9,834 nt of DNA from Thermomicrobiaceae bacterium. Its GTDB lineage: Bacteria > Chloroflexota > Chloroflexia > Thermomicrobiales > Thermomicrobiaceae. Shown in pieces: positions 1 through 6,948 of this stretch. Made by a program: the position numbers and the translations under genes. The notes below the pieces were generated by a model. That model saw nothing but the letters and a program-made list of their open reading frames with translations. It ran no database searches and was not told where the DNA came from. The DNA is taken from positions 1 to 9,834 of the forward strand of contig SKTL01000044.1 of assembly GCA_007122555.1 (NCBI GenBank), written 5' to 3'. Each line of letters begins with the position of its first letter. Positions within the stretch are counted from its first letter, which is position 1.

Positions 1-708
1 AACGAGCTCCAAACGACCTGGGCCGAAGATATGCCGTCCCGGACCATGGCTCAACGACAGGTCTGGCGTAGCAGGATCGAGCTCGAACTGGCGCGCCACA
101 ACGATGCCGCCGCCGTTAGAATGGTCGATCGTGTGCTCGCGGAGACGCCTTATGCAAGCCGGGAACGCCCGGCGATTCGATTATCGCTGCTTCGCGGGCG
201 GGCGTTGATCGGCCTGAATCGGCCAGAGGAGGCAGTTTCCTGGGTGAGACCTGCGCGGGCCGTCGCTCGGGAGCAGGGAGCGCGCCCCATTCAATGGCGT
301 CTTCATCGCGAGCTTGGCGTGGCGCTGACGGCCGTCGGGGACACAGCCGGCGCCGATGCAGAGTTCGCTGAAGCGCGACGCTTGATTGAGGAGATCGGCT
401 CGACCATTTCCGATCCGGACTGGCGGTCCCGCTTTATCGCGCGAGCAAGTCAGCAGCTTCCGCGTTCAGAGGCCACCACGACATTTCCGGAGTCCAGCCG
501 CCTGACTCGGCGCCAGCAAGAGGTCGCAAACCTGATTTCGCTTGGCTACAGCAACCGCCAGATTGCGGATGAACTTAGCATTAGCGAGCGTACCGTGGAG
601 AGCCACATTACTGCGACATTGTCGACGTTGGCGCTGGAGTCTCGCTCGCAGATCGTCGCCTGGCGCCTGAAACACGGGAAATCGCCCGATTCTCCCCTAT
701 CCCCGTGA
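1..708 (+). CDS. LuxR-family LAL-type transcriptional regulator (regulator A), C-terminal part only
   Basis: The reading frame is open from base 1, so the N-terminus, presumably an ATPase domain, lies outside the window; 235 codons are visible. The first ~165 visible residues are helical and repeat-like (TPR-type). The last ~75 contain a GerE/LuxR helix-turn-helix: RLTRRQQEVANLI, then SNRQIADELSISERTVESH, then LSTLALESRSQIVAW. The whole visible part aligns with the C-terminus of the regulator at 3815-6775, sharing PSRTMAQRQVW and ISERTVESH exactly. The helix-turn-helix is about 60% identical by hand count. LAL proteins are large ATP-binding activators of the MalT type. Its neighbour 213 bases downstream is a DUF1326 gene, the same order as in the second module, so it probably regulates that gene. 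The internal ATG at base 31 is unlikely to be the true start because homology extends upstream of it. Confidence 0.9.
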   Translation, partial: NELQTTWAEDMPSRTMAQRQVWRSRIELELARHNDAAAVRMVDRVLAETPYASRERPAIRLSLLRGRALIGLNRPEEAVSWVRPARAVAREQGARPIQWRLHRELGVALTAVGDTAGADAEFAEARRLIEEIGSTISDPDWRSRFIARASQQLPRSEATTTFPESSRLTRRQQEVANLISLGYSNRQIADELSISERTVESHITATLSTLALESRSQIVAWRLKHGKSPDSPLSP

Positions 709-783
709 GGCGCCTGGCCAGCACCAGCGCGTGACCAACCGAACATCTCCTGCGGCCATCGATACTGCGAGTAACCCCGGATA

Positions 784-796
784 CGGGTTGGACCCG
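784..796 (+). terminator. Small hairpin after regulator A (weak terminator candidate)
   Basis: CGGGT-TGG-ACCCG forms a 5-base-pair stem with a three-base loop. It lies 76 bases after the regulator A stop and directly before the dyad at 800-817. No T-run follows, so it is at best a weak terminator and could equally be part of the downstream control region. Confidence 0.25.
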
Positions 797-799
797 AAT

Positions 800-817
800 T
801 CCGTGGTTTCCACGATG
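800..817 (+). promoter_or_regulatory. Candidate regulator operator upstream of DUF1326 copy A
   Basis: The sequence TCCGTGGTTTCCACGATG contains the perfect inverted repeat CGTGG-TTT-CCACG (802-814). The same 18 bases with one change occur at 6826-6843 before the second DUF1326 gene. The distance to the start codon is almost the same: the element ends 105 bases before it here and 106 there. Both copies are followed nine bases later by ACTTCCC (827-833 here). A dyad suits a dimeric GerE-type regulator, and a related regulator gene sits just upstream of each copy. The conservation and dyad are seen directly; binding by the LAL regulators is inferred. Confidence 0.55.
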
Positions 818-868
818 GCGGCCAGGACTTCCCCGAATACCATGAAAACCATCGACGACAAACGAACT

Positions 869-890
869 GGTTCGCACGACCGCGTGAACC
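869..890 (+). promoter_or_regulatory. Leader hairpin before DUF1326 copy A
   Basis: Arms GGTTC (869-873) and GAACC (886-890) can pair, with additional inner ACG/CGT pairs past a two-base bulge. The 5' edge is 53 bases before the start codon. A hairpin of different sequence begins at exactly the same offset before DUF1326 copy B, so position is kept while arm bases differ. It may be a leader RNA element controlling translation or stability, but a stem this short could arise by chance. Confidence 0.35.
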
Positions 891-921
891 GGACCAGCGA
901 AATCTGAAAGGATGGTTCGTC

Positions 922-1527
922 ATGGTGTATCAGCTCGAGGGACGGTTACTCGAGGTCTGCGACTGCGAGGTGCTGTGTCCCTGCTGGATCGGTGAGGCGC
1001 CGGATAACGGGACGTGCGACTCCGTCAACGCCTACCACATCGATCAGGGCGAGGTGAACGGCGTCGATGTCTCCGGACGCACCTTCGCGGTTATCGCTCA
1101 CATTCCGGGTGTCGCGACGGACGGAAACTGGACGGTGGTGGCCTTCGTTGACGATGGCGCGACGCCGGAACAGCGAGACGCGATCCTCAGCGCGTTTACG
1201 GGCGAGCTTGGCGGGCCGCTTGCCGATGTCGCCCAGCTCGTCGGGAAGGTTCTCGCCGTGGAGCAGGTTCCGATCAGCTTCGAGGTCGTCGATGGAAAGG
1301 GGACGCTCCGAATCGGGTCCACCGTCGACGCGGAAATGGCTCCCTATGTGGGGCCGACTGGCGATGTAACAACACTGAACGAGAGTGTCTTTTCTACGAT
1401 TCCCGGATCACCGGCATACGTGGCGAAAGCATCGCACTACCAGCGCAACAGTGAGCAGTACGGGCTGAAGAATGTCGCGCTGCGGGAGCACAACGCGATC
1501 CAGGGTGTGTTTCGGTTCGAGGCATAG
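922..1527 (+). CDS. DUF1326 domain protein, copy A
   Basis: This 201-residue soluble protein of the DUF1326 family has no established function. Its N-terminus carries the family's cysteine cluster EVCDCEVLCPCW (Cys13, Cys15, Cys19, Cys21), followed by Cys32 in DNGTCD. This arrangement suggests metal binding or thiol redox chemistry, an inference from spacing only. The protein is about 79% identical (158 of 201, hand count) to the copy at 6949-7554; all five cysteines are kept and the C-terminal third is nearly invariant (TLNESVFSTIPGSPAYVAKA). The ATG at 922 has GAAAGGA at 906-912 and matches the start of copy B. Regulator A lies upstream and a DinB-fold gene 45 bases downstream, probably co-transcribed. 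Unlike copy B it has no DUF2182 gene beside it. Confidence 0.92.
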   Translation: MVYQLEGRLLEVCDCEVLCPCWIGEAPDNGTCDSVNAYHIDQGEVNGVDVSGRTFAVIAHIPGVATDGNWTVVAFVDDGATPEQRDAILSAFTGELGGPLADVAQLVGKVLAVEQVPISFEVVDGKGTLRIGSTVDAEMAPYVGPTGDVTTLNESVFSTIPGSPAYVAKASHYQRNSEQYGLKNVALREHNAIQGVFRFEA

Positions 1528-1572
1528 GTCAATCAGGTTCAGACGTCCAGTTCATGAAAGGAAACGAACATC

Positions 1573-2076
1573 ATGGGTAATCGATCAGAAGAACTCGCCC
1601 GCCAGTTCGAACAGGCCAGTCGGGAATTCACGGAGACCGTGGAGATGATCAGCGATGACGATTGGGGCAAGGTGTGTCCGGCCGAAAACTGGACAGTCGG
1701 CGTCACCGCGCATCACGTCGCATCCGGATACCCGATGCTCAATGATGTGCTTCAGGCGTTGACCGCCGGAGAATCACGACCGATCACGATGGACATGATT
1801 CATCAAGTCAACGCTGAGCACGCACGGAATCACGCGAACTGCACGAAGGAGGAAACGCTCCTGATACTCCGCACAGAGGGCCAGAACGCGGCATCCGCGA
1901 TCCGCTCACTGCCCGACGACGCCCTCGATACCCGTCATGATCTTCCATTGCTGGGAAGTGAACCAGTATCACTGGAAACATTCATTCAAGCGCTCTATAT
2001 TAGCCACCACGAAGCACACCTGCCCAGCCTCCGCGAAGCTGCGCCGTCTGCGCGTGGCCCGGCGATCGCTGGGTAA
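1573..2076 (+). CDS. DinB / mycothiol-dependent maleylpyruvate isomerase-like protein
   Basis: The 167 residues match the small four-helix DinB/MDMPI-N fold. They start with an amphipathic helix (EELARQFEQASREFTETVEMI), followed by NWTVGVTAHHVASGYP around residues 39-54 and YISHHEAHLPSLREA around 142-156. The candidate metal triad is a histidine at 47 or 48 plus His145 and His149 (HxxxH), the usual DinB pattern. Known relatives include metal-dependent, thiol-linked transferases and isomerases and many proteins of unknown role, so the substrate cannot be named. A ribosome-binding site GAAAGGAAA lies at about 1556-1564. It sits 45 bases after DUF1326 copy A and probably shares its transcript, which would end at the hairpin around 2109-2150. 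Family assignment is fairly sure; function is not. Confidence 0.82.
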   Translation: MGNRSEELARQFEQASREFTETVEMISDDDWGKVCPAENWTVGVTAHHVASGYPMLNDVLQALTAGESRPITMDMIHQVNAEHARNHANCTKEETLLILRTEGQNAASAIRSLPDDALDTRHDLPLLGSEPVSLETFIQALYISHHEAHLPSLREAAPSARGPAIAG

Positions 2077-2108
2077 GGCTGAACTCGGCGCCTGATGAGG
2101 TGTCCACA

Positions 2109-2150
2109 CGGGCTCCCCGGCTATGGGTACTGGACTCACCCGGGAGCCCG
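2109..2150 (+). terminator. Hairpin terminator candidate after the DinB-fold gene
   Basis: Nine-base arms CGGGCTCCC (2109-2117) and GGGAGCCCG (2142-2150) pair perfectly. The 24-base interior may form further GGGT/ACCC pairs. It lies 33 bases after the DinB-fold stop and 70 bases before the next gene, a natural transcript end. There is no T-run after it, so it would be atypical for an intrinsic terminator. Confidence 0.5.
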
Positions 2151-2219
2151 CACTGGTTCCAGCCACGAAGGCGTTAAGTTGGATTCGAACGGCTCAACCG
2201 CGCAAAGGTAGGTCGCATT

Positions 2220-3533
2220 ATGAGGGAGACAGACACGACACAGGAGCTTGACGCGCTCGGCCAGCTAAACCAGTTCCCCTTGCTGCAGGCTATTTTCGGG
2301 CGACGTTCACGCCGATTCGGGCTCGGCATGGAGATTCCATCCGGCCCGCTGGCGTATCGCTCCGAATCCCCACCCGAGCCATTGTCAACACTCGAACAGT
2401 CGATTCTGATTGCGGCCGGAACCGGGGTCACCGGCTGGAATTTCGGCGTCCCATACGGCCCGTCACAACCTGACGAACACGGTCAGTTCACGGTTCGCTA
2501 TACGGGCCGGACCGCGCCCACGGCTGCCGGGATCGGAACGCCGGTCCTCTTCTACACTGATGACAATGGCGTCTATCTCACCAACACGCGCGACGTGCAG
2601 CCGGAGCGCATGCGCGAAATGGATGACGCACAGGACCCCACTCAGCACATTGTTAATGTCTGCCGGGAGCATACCGTCCAACTGTCGGACAGACGGCTCG
2701 ATCTGCCCTCGAAACCGGGACACCTGCTCGATCCAAATATCTGGATGGCGAACGCGCCGGGCTCCACCCTGTTCATGCCGGCCGCGGACTGCAGTGAGGA
2801 GTTTCTGGGAATTCTGGGGATTTTCGTCGCCAATGGCTACGTGATCATGGACGCTGACGAGAAACAGCAGGCTGGCGACCTTCGCCGTTTCATTAAGTCC
2901 GGATTGCTTCGCGAGGAGAAGATGTTTCCCTTGCAGGTCCTGCAGCAGAGCGCCTATGAAGCCAACTGTGCGGAGCTGGCGTTCATCTCGCACAACATCG
3001 TACTGACGATGCAGGCGATGGGTTTGGGCGGTCTCTATTACAACGGCTTCAACCGCTGGAGCGTGCTTGGCGCATTCGCAGGTGACGGCATCAACGGACT
3101 GGGGTTCCGATGTGAGACCGATGCGCGCTGGACGACGCCGAATCCCGTCGGAATCGATGGGATCTATGAAGCACTCTGCCCACCATACTACTCGGACATG
3201 CGGGCCGCTGTAGAAGAGTTCGCCCGGCGGAAGTTCGGGCCAGGCGGGGCCTACGATCCGGATTTGCCTGGGCCGTGGAAAGACAGCGCCGCGGTCAAAG
3301 GGAGCGTCACGCCGTACGCTGATGAGGTTATCGACTGCCTGGCCGAGATCGCCCAGTACGTCTATGACAAGCACGGCAAATTCCCGGGAACATTCAACAC
3401 GATCGTTCTGCCGGGTATCGTGCAGTCCCAGCATATCGATACCGGCTTCTATGATGCGCACTACCAGGAAGGAGCCTATCTGTCGACGCACGCCGAGCAT
3501 ATGCAACGCTGGCATGGCGACGACAGCGTCTGA
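2220..3533 (+). CDS. Nitroreductase-like protein, unusually long
   Basis: This is a 437-residue protein with no signal peptide or clear membrane segment. Two stretches resemble the FMN-binding nitroreductase fold. Near the N-terminus, FGRRSRRFG (residues 26-34) looks like the arginine-rich phosphate-binding turn, followed by LSTLEQSILIAAGTGVTGWNF (56-75). Later, ISHNIVLTMQAMGLGGLYYN (256-275) looks like the second-half helix and GLG segment. Typical nitroreductases are near 200 residues; here the linker between the blocks is about 180 residues and some 160 more follow, ending in a histidine- and tyrosine-rich tail (DTGFYDAHYQEGAYLSTHAEHMQRWH). Flavin binding is therefore tentative and the substrate unknown. 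The ATG at 2220 is preceded by AAAGGTAGG. A hairpin separates it from the DinB-fold gene, so it may have its own promoter. It could be a divergent family merely sharing these motifs. Confidence 0.6.
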   Translation: MRETDTTQELDALGQLNQFPLLQAIFGRRSRRFGLGMEIPSGPLAYRSESPPEPLSTLEQSILIAAGTGVTGWNFGVPYGPSQPDEHGQFTVRYTGRTAPTAAGIGTPVLFYTDDNGVYLTNTRDVQPERMREMDDAQDPTQHIVNVCREHTVQLSDRRLDLPSKPGHLLDPNIWMANAPGSTLFMPAADCSEEFLGILGIFVANGYVIMDADEKQQAGDLRRFIKSGLLREEKMFPLQVLQQSAYEANCAELAFISHNIVLTMQAMGLGGLYYNGFNRWSVLGAFAGDGINGLGFRCETDARWTTPNPVGIDGIYEALCPPYYSDMRAAVEEFARRKFGPGGAYDPDLPGPWKDSAAVKGSVTPYADEVIDCLAEIAQYVYDKHGKFPGTFNTIVLPGIVQSQHIDTGFYDAHYQEGAYLSTHAEHMQRWHGDDSV

Positions 3534-3717
3534 CCCGCGCTGGAAACACGGTCATGTTCGCAAGGAACAAGGTGCTGAAGCAATGCCGGGACGGCTGCGG
3601 TTGGTTTTGTGAGCGGCCGGCGGCGTCTCTGAGCACTCCCAGCGATCGCCTCGCTCGGCGCAGCTCGGCGACTCTCGGGTGTTGCGTTCGCGGGCTCATC
3701 TCGTTACAGCAAGCCAT

Positions 3718-3751
3718 GATTGCCCGGGAATGTTACATTGTAGGGGCAATC
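3718..3751 (+). promoter_or_regulatory. Inverted repeat upstream of regulator B
   Basis: Perfect eight-base arms GATTGCCC (3718-3725) and GGGCAATC (3744-3751) flank 18 bases that contain TGTTACATT (3731-3739), a possible extended -10 element. A repeat framing a promoter-like core would suit an operator controlling regulator B. The gap 3534-3814 holds this, the imperfect dyad at 3759-3784 and a ten-base palindrome next to the start codon. I see no convincing gene in it. Confidence 0.35.
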
Positions 3752-3758
3752 CTTTATC

Positions 3759-3784
3759 GGTATCGGTGATCAGAACCTGATACC
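3759..3784 (+). promoter_or_regulatory. Imperfect dyad in the regulator B leader
   Basis: GGTATC (3759-3764) pairs with GATACC (3779-3784). The stem extends inward as GGT against ACC if one base is bulged. It ends 30 bases before the start codon at 3815 and could be a leader hairpin or a second regulator site. No function can be assigned. Confidence 0.3.
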
Positions 3785-3814
3785 AGAGTCAACCCAGCGA
3801 GTGGTGGCGCCACG

Positions 3815-6775
3815 ATGGTTGATCATCGGGAATATCCACGCGATCATGTCCAGCTGATCGGGCGCGAAATCGAGCAGCGGACCCTTCAGCAGGTCTATCA
3901 GAGTACCCGATCCGGATCGGGTCGAACAGTGCTGATCGGTGGAGAAGCCGGGATCGGCAAGACGTCGCTTGTCGAATCGTTTGGTCGCGAGGCGCAGGCT
4001 GACGGGGCCGTGGTGCTCAGTGGAGCTTGCTATGACGTGACGCGAACTCCGGCCTATGGCCCCTGGATCGAGGCTGTGGACGCCGGACAAGCGACCGGAT
4101 TGTCGTTGACTGATGTCGATCTCTGGTTCGATGACGAGCGGTTGAATTCGTTTGCAGACCAGAACGCGTTCTTTCGCGAGATACGCGATCGATTGACGAC
4201 TGACGCTGTTGATTCGCCAGTGGTCATCGTGCTGGAAGACCTGCACTGGTCCGATCAGGAGAGTCTGGACCTGCTGCGATATCTCTCTCGATCGCTCCAC
4301 ACTGGGTCCGTGATGTTGGTGGGCACCTATCGTGACGATGAGCTCATGGTGCATCGACCGCTCTATGGCATGATGCCGGATCTCGTGCGCGAGTCCCAGC
4401 CCGTGCGGCTTGATCCTCGGCGATTCGATATCGAACTGGTTGCCGAGTTGATCGATCGCAAATACGGGATGGACCCGCAAAGCCGCGACCGGCTTGCATC
4501 CGGCCTGCAACGCCGGACAGACGGGAATCCGTTTTTCGTTTCAGAGATGCTGCGGGCACTGGAGCTTTCCGGGGCGCTGAAGCAGGTGAACGGCGCCTGG
4601 GTACTGGGGTCATTCACAGATGTTGGCGTGCCGTCGCTCTTGCGCCAGGTCATTGATCGTCGCGTGCAGCGTCTGGACGAAGTCGCCAGAACGGCGCTGC
4701 AAACGGCGGCGGTAATCGGCTATGAGCCCCATACGGATGTGTGGCTGTCGATGACCGGCCTTTCCAGAGAAGAGCTGTCTCGCATCGTCCATGACGCGCT
4801 GGAGAAAGGGCTGCTTGAGGAATCACGAAGAACCGGCCAGCTGAGATTTCGACACGCGCTGGTTCGCGAGACGCTGTATGACTCGCAAGCGCTACCCATG
4901 CGCCAGTTTCGGCACCGGGAGACTGCTGAGACAATCGCCGATCAAGGCGGCGCTGATCCCGCAACCGTCGCATCCCATTTCCATCTCGCTGCCGATCCTC
5001 GCGCACCGGCCTGGCAGCTCAAAGCGGCTCGGCAGGCCCGCCAACATCACGCGGCATCCTCGGTTGTCGAGCACCTCAACTCAGCCCTGGCGGCGGAAAG
5101 CGCCTTATCGAGCGAGGAGCGGATGGATGCGCACCGGCTTCGGGGCTGGGCGCATGAGGTTTCGGGCAACTTCGGCGCTGCCCGCGATGACTATCAGAAG
5201 GAGCTCCATCTTGCCGGGGAGGCCGATCACACAGAAGCCGAGTGGGACGCGTTGATCCGGCTTGGCGAACTCTGGGCCGGCCGGGACTACGACCGGGCCG
5301 GGGAGTACATTCGGCAGGCGCTGGAGATTGCCCGCGAGACCGGAGACCAGGCGTTGATTGGTCACAGTCTCAATCGGCTCGGCAACTGGCACATGAACCG
5401 GGAGAATCCGTTACTTGCCCATGATCATCATGATCAGGCGCTGGCGATCTTCAGTGAACTGGGCGATCAACCGGGAATCGCGGCAACCTACGACCTTCTC
5501 GGCATGACTTGTGTCCTGGGCGGCAATCTGGTTGATGGCGCCGGTCATTATCAACGAGCGATCGACCTTTTTCAGTCACTCGATGACCGCCAGGGACTCT
5601 CCTCAAGTCAGGCGAATGTGACGCACGATGGAGCCAGCTATATGACCGAGACGATGGTTGCAACCCACAGGACACTCGATGAGTGCAACGCGATGGCTGA
5701 GCGAGCATTTGCCGTGGCGTCTGAGATCAATTACCGCGCCGGCGAGGCATTTGCGATGATCCGGCAGGTGGCTTGTCTCGGGCCGCGCGGCAGGTATCAA
5801 CGCGCGCTGGACGCCCTGCAGCACGCAATTGCGATCTCCGAGGAGATAGACCATCGTCAGTGGCTTAGTGCGTCGAACTCCGTAGCTGGATGGCTTTACC
5901 TTGACCTGCTGGACCCGGACACCGCTCGTGCGCACCTGTTGCGAGCAAAGGCGATCGCGGAAGAAATCGGCTCCAGCCACTGGATTCGATGCAATTCCGC
6001 GGTTCTCGCGTCGGCGAACCTCGCGATTGGCGATTATGATGCTGCCGAATCCGAGTTGCGGCGAATCTGGTCCGACAACTTGCCTTCCCGCACGATGGCG
6101 CAGCGACAGGTATGGTGCGCCCGGATTGAACAGGAGCTTCACAGACAACACCCCGAGCAGGCGTTGCGGTTTGTCGACTCGATGCTCGATGATTCCCCCT
6201 GTTACTCACCAGATCGTCCACCAGTCAGGCTGGCGGTGCTCAAAGCTCAGGCGCTCATCGAGTCAGGACAAATCGATAAAGCAGGTGAATGGCTCGATGC
6301 CGCCCGTTCGATCTGTCAGGCGAAAGAAGCGAGTTCCTGGCTGTGGCGGATCCACCGGTTACTCGGGATCACGCATCAGCGCAGCGGCCGACGGCCAACT
6401 GCGGCCGGTCACTTCTCGGAGGCGAGAAGAATAATCGACGAACTTGCCAGGACGATCGACGATACGGAGTACCGGATGCGATTCCAGTCCCGCGCACTCG
6501 CGGGCATTCCCGAAAGCTGGTCGCCAACTGAGTTACAGGCCGCCAAAGGCTCTGCGGGAGGGTTGACCCGGCGCCAGAGGGAAGTGGCTGCGTTGATCGC
6601 TACTGGGTGCTCCAACCGGGAAATCGCCGAGCATATGACGATCAGCGAACGCACGGTTGAGAGCCACGTCACTTCGATTCTCTCAACGCTTGGCGTTGAT
6701 TCCCGCGCCCAGGTCGCCGCATGGGCGATGAACCAGGGATTGGTTTCCGGATCTTCCACGGAATCCGACTACTGA
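3815..6775 (+). CDS. LuxR-family LAL-type ATPase transcriptional regulator (regulator B)
   Basis: This complete 986-residue cytoplasmic regulator belongs to the LAL (large ATP-binding LuxR) class, whose model is MalT. It opens with LIGREIEQRTL at residue 14. A Walker A motif GGEAGIGKTS lies at 42-51, Walker B VVIVLEDLHW at 136-145, and a sensor-like LVGTYRDDE follows. The region from about 420 to 890 is helical with TPR-like repeats (LIGHSLNRLGNWHMN; YDLLGMTCVLGGNL), the usual ligand-sensing and oligomerising part. A GerE helix-turn-helix occupies about 916-976 (GLTRRQREVAALIATGCSN, then ISERTVESH). ATP and an unknown inducer probably drive assembly and DNA binding. It lies 173 bases before DUF1326 copy B, its likely target. 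Its C-terminus is paralogous to regulator A. No clear Shine-Dalgarno precedes the ATG; GTGGCGCCAC abuts it instead. Confidence 0.95.
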   Translation: MVDHREYPRDHVQLIGREIEQRTLQQVYQSTRSGSGRTVLIGGEAGIGKTSLVESFGREAQADGAVVLSGACYDVTRTPAYGPWIEAVDAGQATGLSLTDVDLWFDDERLNSFADQNAFFREIRDRLTTDAVDSPVVIVLEDLHWSDQESLDLLRYLSRSLHTGSVMLVGTYRDDELMVHRPLYGMMPDLVRESQPVRLDPRRFDIELVAELIDRKYGMDPQSRDRLASGLQRRTDGNPFFVSEMLRALELSGALKQVNGAWVLGSFTDVGVPSLLRQVIDRRVQRLDEVARTALQTAAVIGYEPHTDVWLSMTGLSREELSRIVHDALEKGLLEESRRTGQLRFRHALVRETLYDSQALPMRQFRHRETAETIADQGGADPATVASHFHLAADPRAPAWQLKAARQARQHHAASSVVEHLNSALAAESALSSEERMDAHRLRGWAHEVSGNFGAARDDYQKELHLAGEADHTEAEWDALIRLGELWAGRDYDRAGEYIRQALEIARETGDQALIGHSLNRLGNWHMNRENPLLAHDHHDQALAIFSELGDQPGIAATYDLLGMTCVLGGNLVDGAGHYQRAIDLFQSLDDRQGLSSSQANVTHDGASYMTETMVATHRTLDECNAMAERAFAVASEINYRAGEAFAMIRQVACLGPRGRYQRALDALQHAIAISEEIDHRQWLSASNSVAGWLYLDLLDPDTARAHLLRAKAIAEEIGSSHWIRCNSAVLASANLAIGDYDAAESELRRIWSDNLPSRTMAQRQVWCARIEQELHRQHPEQALRFVDSMLDDSPCYSPDRPPVRLAVLKAQALIESGQIDKAGEWLDAARSICQAKEASSWLWRIHRLLGITHQRSGRRPTAAGHFSEARRIIDELARTIDDTEYRMRFQSRALAGIPESWSPTELQAAKGSAGGLTRRQREVAALIATGCSNREIAEHMTISERTVESHVTSILSTLGVDSRAQVAAWAMNQGLVSGSSTESDY

Positions 6776-6825
6776 GCAATTCCGCACCTGTCAGAGAAAA
6801 GTTAAGTGGTCGGTGTCAGGAAATC

Positions 6826-6843
6826 TCCGAGGTTTCCACGATG
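6826..6843 (+). promoter_or_regulatory. Candidate regulator operator upstream of DUF1326 copy B
   Basis: TCCGAGGTTTCCACGATG matches the element at 800-817 in 17 of 18 bases. Its inverted repeat is CGAGG-TTT-CCACG, one arm base off the perfect form. ACTTCCC follows at the same offset (6853-6859), and a further CATCG block also lines up after a one-base shift. It ends 106 bases before the GTG start of DUF1326 copy B. TGTATACAT at 6869-6877 downstream may include a -10 element. A role as the binding site of regulator B is inferred. Confidence 0.55.
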
Positions 6844-6895
6844 TTTGTCCTCACTTCCCGAGCTAATTTGTATACATCGGCAACAGTCAAATAAC

Positions 6896-6920
6896 AGGGA
6901 ACGGCCTGGATGCCGTCCCT
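6896..6920 (+). promoter_or_regulatory. Leader hairpin before DUF1326 copy B
   Basis: AGGGAACGGC (6896-6905) pairs with GCCGTCCCT (6912-6920), a nine-base-pair stem with one bulged A and a six-base loop CTGGAT. Its 5' edge is 53 bases before the start codon, the same as the hairpin at 869-890 before copy A. No T-run follows and a strong ribosome-binding site lies just after it. A leader role is therefore more likely than termination. Confidence 0.45.
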
Positions 6921-6948
6921 GTGAATCCTTCGGGAAAGGAGGATAGTC

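Noticed and set aside
2153..2162. CTGG-TT-CCAG palindrome before the nitroreductase-like gene, considered as a third operator
   Set aside because: The core and spacing differ from the CCACG dyad, the offset to the start is 58 bases rather than 105, and no ACTTCCC block follows.
2463..3515. 350-codon open frame on the - strand
   Set aside because: It lies entirely opposite the nitroreductase-like gene. Its translation has no recognisable motif and long antisense frames are common at this GC content.
3538..3551. Minus-strand match CCGTGTTTCCAGCG to the shared dyad
   Set aside because: It needs one deletion and one insertion to align, sits just after a stop codon rather than upstream of a gene on that strand, and lacks the ACTTCCC block.
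3653..3670. Direct repeat GCTCGGCG-CA-GCTCGGCG
   Set aside because: Two short GC-rich units are expected by chance here and there is no array, so it is neither a CRISPR nor a meaningful tandem repeat.
3554..3769. 71-codon open frame on the + strand between the nitroreductase-like gene and regulator B
   Set aside because: No good ribosome-binding site, an unconvincing Arg/Cys-rich composition and no recognisable fold. It also runs through the inverted repeat region.
3770..4510. 246-codon open frame on the - strand
   Set aside because: It overlaps the ATPase domain of regulator B antisense, including the Walker motifs, and its translation shows no domain.
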